A stretch of 5,455 nucleotides of DNA from JBKPRX01 sp046734795 (GTDB taxonomy: Bacteria; Actinomycetota; Thermoleophilia; Gaiellales; Gaiellaceae). Shown here piece after piece: positions 3,661 to 5,455 of this stretch. Every line of letters begins with the position of its first letter. The stretch's first letter is position 1. Location of the stretch: the NCBI GenBank assembly GCA_046734795.1, contig JBKPRX010000113.1:1-5455 (forward strand), given 5' to 3'. The notes beneath the pieces were generated by a model, which was not told where the DNA came from, made no database searches, and worked only from the letters and a program-made list of their open reading frames with translations. The position numbers were made by a program, and so were the translations under genes.

Positions 3661-5455
3661 GTGAGCCTGACGAAGCGCGTGCAGGGATGGTCGCTGCTGC
3701 GCCAGCTGCGCGAGGGCGACGCGCTCGGCCTCGGCCGCTCGGTCCAGTCGGAGCACTCGAAGCAACTCAAGCCGCGGATCGACGAGGCCGACCACGTCGC
3801 CCGGTCGATCTGCCCGTTCTGCGCCGTCGGGTGCGCCCAGCTCGTCTACGTGAAGGACGGTGAGGTGACGCAGATCGAGGGCGATCCCGCGAGCCCGATC
3901 TCGCGCGGGCGCCTCTGCCCGAAGGGCGCCGCTTCGAAGAACTACATCCAGAGCCCGCTGCGCGAGTACAAGGTCAAGTACCGCCGGCCCTACGGCACTC
4001 GCTGGGAGGAGCTCCCGCTCGAGCAGGCGATGGAGATGATCGTCGACCGGATCATCTCGACGCGCGACGAGACGTGGCAGGACGAGACCGACGACGGGCA
4101 GCCGGCGAAGCGGACGCTGGGCATCGCGAACCTCGGCGGCGCGACGCTCGACAACGAGGAGAACTACCTGATGAAGAAGCTCCTCACGGCGCTCGGCGTC
4201 GTGCAGGTCGAGAACCAGGCCCGCATATGACACAGCTCCACGGTCCCCAGTCTGGGGACCTCGTTCGGACGAGGAGGCGCCACCGACTACCAGCAGGACC
4301 TCATGAACTCGGACGTGATCACGATCATGGGATCGAACATGGCCGAGAACCACCCGGTCGGCTTCCAGTGGGTGATGGAGGCCAGGGAGCGCGGGGCGAC
4401 CGTCGTGCACATCGACCCGCGCTTCACCCGCACGAGCGCGATGGCGACGAAGTTCATCGGCATTCGCGCCGGCACCGACATCGCGTTCCTCGGCGGTGTG
4501 ATCCGCTACATCATCGAGAACGAGCGCTACTTCGAGGAGTACGTCAAGAGGTACACGAACGCGCCGACGATCATCACCGACGAGTTCCGCGACACCGAGG
4601 AGCTCGACGGGTTCTTCTCCGGCTGGGATCCGGAAAAGGGCACGTACGACATCGCGACGTGGCGCTACGAGGGGATGGAGCCCCACGGCGCCGCCGGGCA
4701 GCGTGAGGAGGGCTTCAAGAACGGCTCGGGCCGCAAGGGCGAGCAGGTCGGAAAGGGCGGCGGAGGGTCGCACCTGCATCACGGCGAGCCGCCGGAGGAG
4801 GACCAGACGCTCCAGGACCCGCGTTGCGTCTTCCAGATCGTCAAGCGCCACTACGCCCGCTACACGCCCGAGTTCGTCGCCGAGACGTGCGGCTGCTCGG
4901 TCGAGGAGTTCCTCTGGTACTGCGAGGAGCTGTGCAGGAACTCCGGCCGCGAGCGCACCGGCGCGTTCGCGTACGCCGTCGGCTGGACGCAGCACACCGT
5001 CGGCGTCCAGTACATCCGCGCCGCCGCGATCATCCAGCTTCTGCTCGGCAACATCGGCCGGCCGGGCGGCGGGATCATGGCGCTGCGCGGCCACGCCTCG
5101 ATCCAGGGCTCGACGGACATCCCGACGCTCTACAACATCCTGCCGGGCTACCTGCCGATGCCACACACGCACGACTACGGCGGCCTGAAGGACTACATCG
5201 ACATGACGAGCTCCCCCACGGGCTGGTGGGGGAAGATGGACACCTACATCGTCTCGCTGCTCAAGGCGTGGTGGGGTGCGGCCGCGACCGAGGAGAACGA
5301 CTTCTGCTTCGGCCACCTGCCGCGCATCGACGACGACAACTCGAACTACTGGACCGTGCAGCAGATGCTGCAGGGCAAGGTCAAGGGCTACATCATCGCC
5401 GGCGAGAATCCCGCCGTCGGCTCCGCGAACGGCAAGGCGAACCGCCTCGGGCTCG
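3661..5455 (+). CDS. fdnG: Selenocysteine-containing formate dehydrogenase catalytic subunit, FdnG type (3' end outside window)
   Basis: This molybdenum (or tungsten) bis-MGD enzyme interconverts formate and CO2 and passes electrons through a 4Fe-4S cluster to partner subunits expected downstream. GTG 3661 has AGAAGG (3650-3655) five bases upstream, and an in-frame TAG at 3649-3651 bars a longer N-terminus. Cys51, Cys54, Cys58 and Cys86 bind the cluster, with the conserved Lys88 after the last. NQARI precedes Sec190 (TGA 4228-4230) and His191 follows. Beyond it come SFGRGGATD, HPVGFQW, HIDPRFTRTSA, RAGTDIAFLGG, GWTQHTVG, LLLGNIGRPGGG and LRGHASIQGSTDI, all in the order found in E. coli FdnG/FdoG. 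There are 598 residues visible of roughly 1000. No twin-arginine leader is present, so a cytoplasmic active site is inferred. A Gly/His-rich insert lies at about 341-381. Reading it as a 189-residue protein plus a second gene would be wrong. Confidence 0.95.
4228..4230 (+). other. In-frame UGA recoded as selenocysteine (Sec190)
   Basis: The TGA follows codons for NQARI and precedes CAC (His), exactly where selenocysteine (or cysteine) ligates molybdenum in formate dehydrogenases. Both sides match the same protein family in the same frame, so this is neither a frameshift nor a true stop. The codon just before is ATA, the only ATA isoleucine codon in the visible gene. Recoding requires SelB, SelC tRNA, SelA and SelD, none of which is in the window. 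Confidence 0.93.
4242..4260 (+). promoter_or_regulatory. Bacterial SECIS element
   Basis: GGTCCCC (4242-4248) and GGGGACC (4254-4260) form a perfect 7-bp stem with loop AGTCT (4249-4253). The loop begins 18 bases after the TGA, the same distance I recall for E. coli fdhF. Counting the U of UGA as 1, U17 (4244), G23 (4250) and U24 (4251) match the three bases known to matter for SelB binding in fdhF. Here U17 can pair with A4258 rather than bulge. The loop uses the serine codon AGT, uncommon in this window, which suggests selection on the RNA. Confidence 0.88.

Noticed and set aside
4228..4230. TGA as a nonsense mutation, pseudogene or sequencing error
   Set aside because: The Sec context, the correctly spaced SECIS loop and intact downstream coding all favour recoding. 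A Cys-to-stop change would not produce the stem-loop.
4074..5188. Two plus-strand Arg-rich frames (4074-4706 and 4703-5188) after the TGA
   Set aside because: They are out-of-frame shadows. The real frame is the dehydrogenase read through the selenocysteine codon.
3421..5316. 631-residue minus-strand open frame
   Set aside because: It is antisense to mobA and the formate dehydrogenase. Its Arg/Val/Asp/Leu-rich composition is the usual mirror of G/C-ending codons on the other strand, and no family motif appears.
1..5455. CRISPR arrays, insertion sequences, tRNA or rRNA genes
   Set aside because: No regularly spaced repeats, transposase motifs, terminal inverted repeats flanked by duplications, or RNA-gene signatures were seen on either strand.

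Overview
The window is high-GC bacterial DNA with strongly G/C-ending codons. GTG starts, overlapping genes and an FdnG-type formate dehydrogenase of the kind I associate with Actinobacteria suggest a high-GC actinobacterium, perhaps of the class Thermoleophilia. That placement is inferred from family resemblance and composition only; there is no marker gene here.

Layout. Positions 2-1030 (+) hold the C-terminal part of treY (maltooligosyl trehalose synthase), cut by the left edge. It is followed closely by a 49-residue two-helix hydrophobic protein (1051-1200, +). The end of treY carries a cluster of overlapping inverted repeats and unusually A/T-ending codons. Two minus-strand genes face this unit: a 212-residue protein with a PRC-barrel-like N-terminus (1201-1839), whose stop codon directly abuts that of the small gene, and a short DUF6457-like protein (1849-2064). 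A GC-rich hairpin just past the convergent stops may act as a terminator.

A divergent spacer (2065-2316) separates these from a plus-strand molybdenum-enzyme block: fdhD (2317-3093), mobA (3075-3611, overlapping fdhD by 19 bases) and a large formate dehydrogenase catalytic subunit (3661 to the right edge). The dehydrogenase is a selenoprotein. An in-frame TGA at 4228-4230 lies in the family's NQAR(I/V)-Sec-H motif and is followed, at the spacing I recall for E. coli fdhF, by a 7-bp stem with an AGTCT loop, a bacterial SECIS element. The frame stays open to the end of the window, so a standard gene caller would wrongly split the gene at the TGA.

How the genes work together. MobA attaches GMP to molybdopterin to give bis-MGD, FdhD sulfurates the cofactor so that the dehydrogenase becomes active, and the selenoprotein oxidises formate (or reduces CO2). 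Unlike E. coli FdnG, this catalytic subunit has no twin-arginine leader, and an in-frame stop just upstream excludes a longer N-terminus, so the active site probably faces the cytoplasm. The DUF6457-like gene next door may belong to the same cofactor pathway, but its role is unknown. I found no clearly undescribed system. The best leads are the recoded formate dehydrogenase, its hairpin-covered ribosome binding site, the structured treY tail, and the DUF6457/PRC-like pair.
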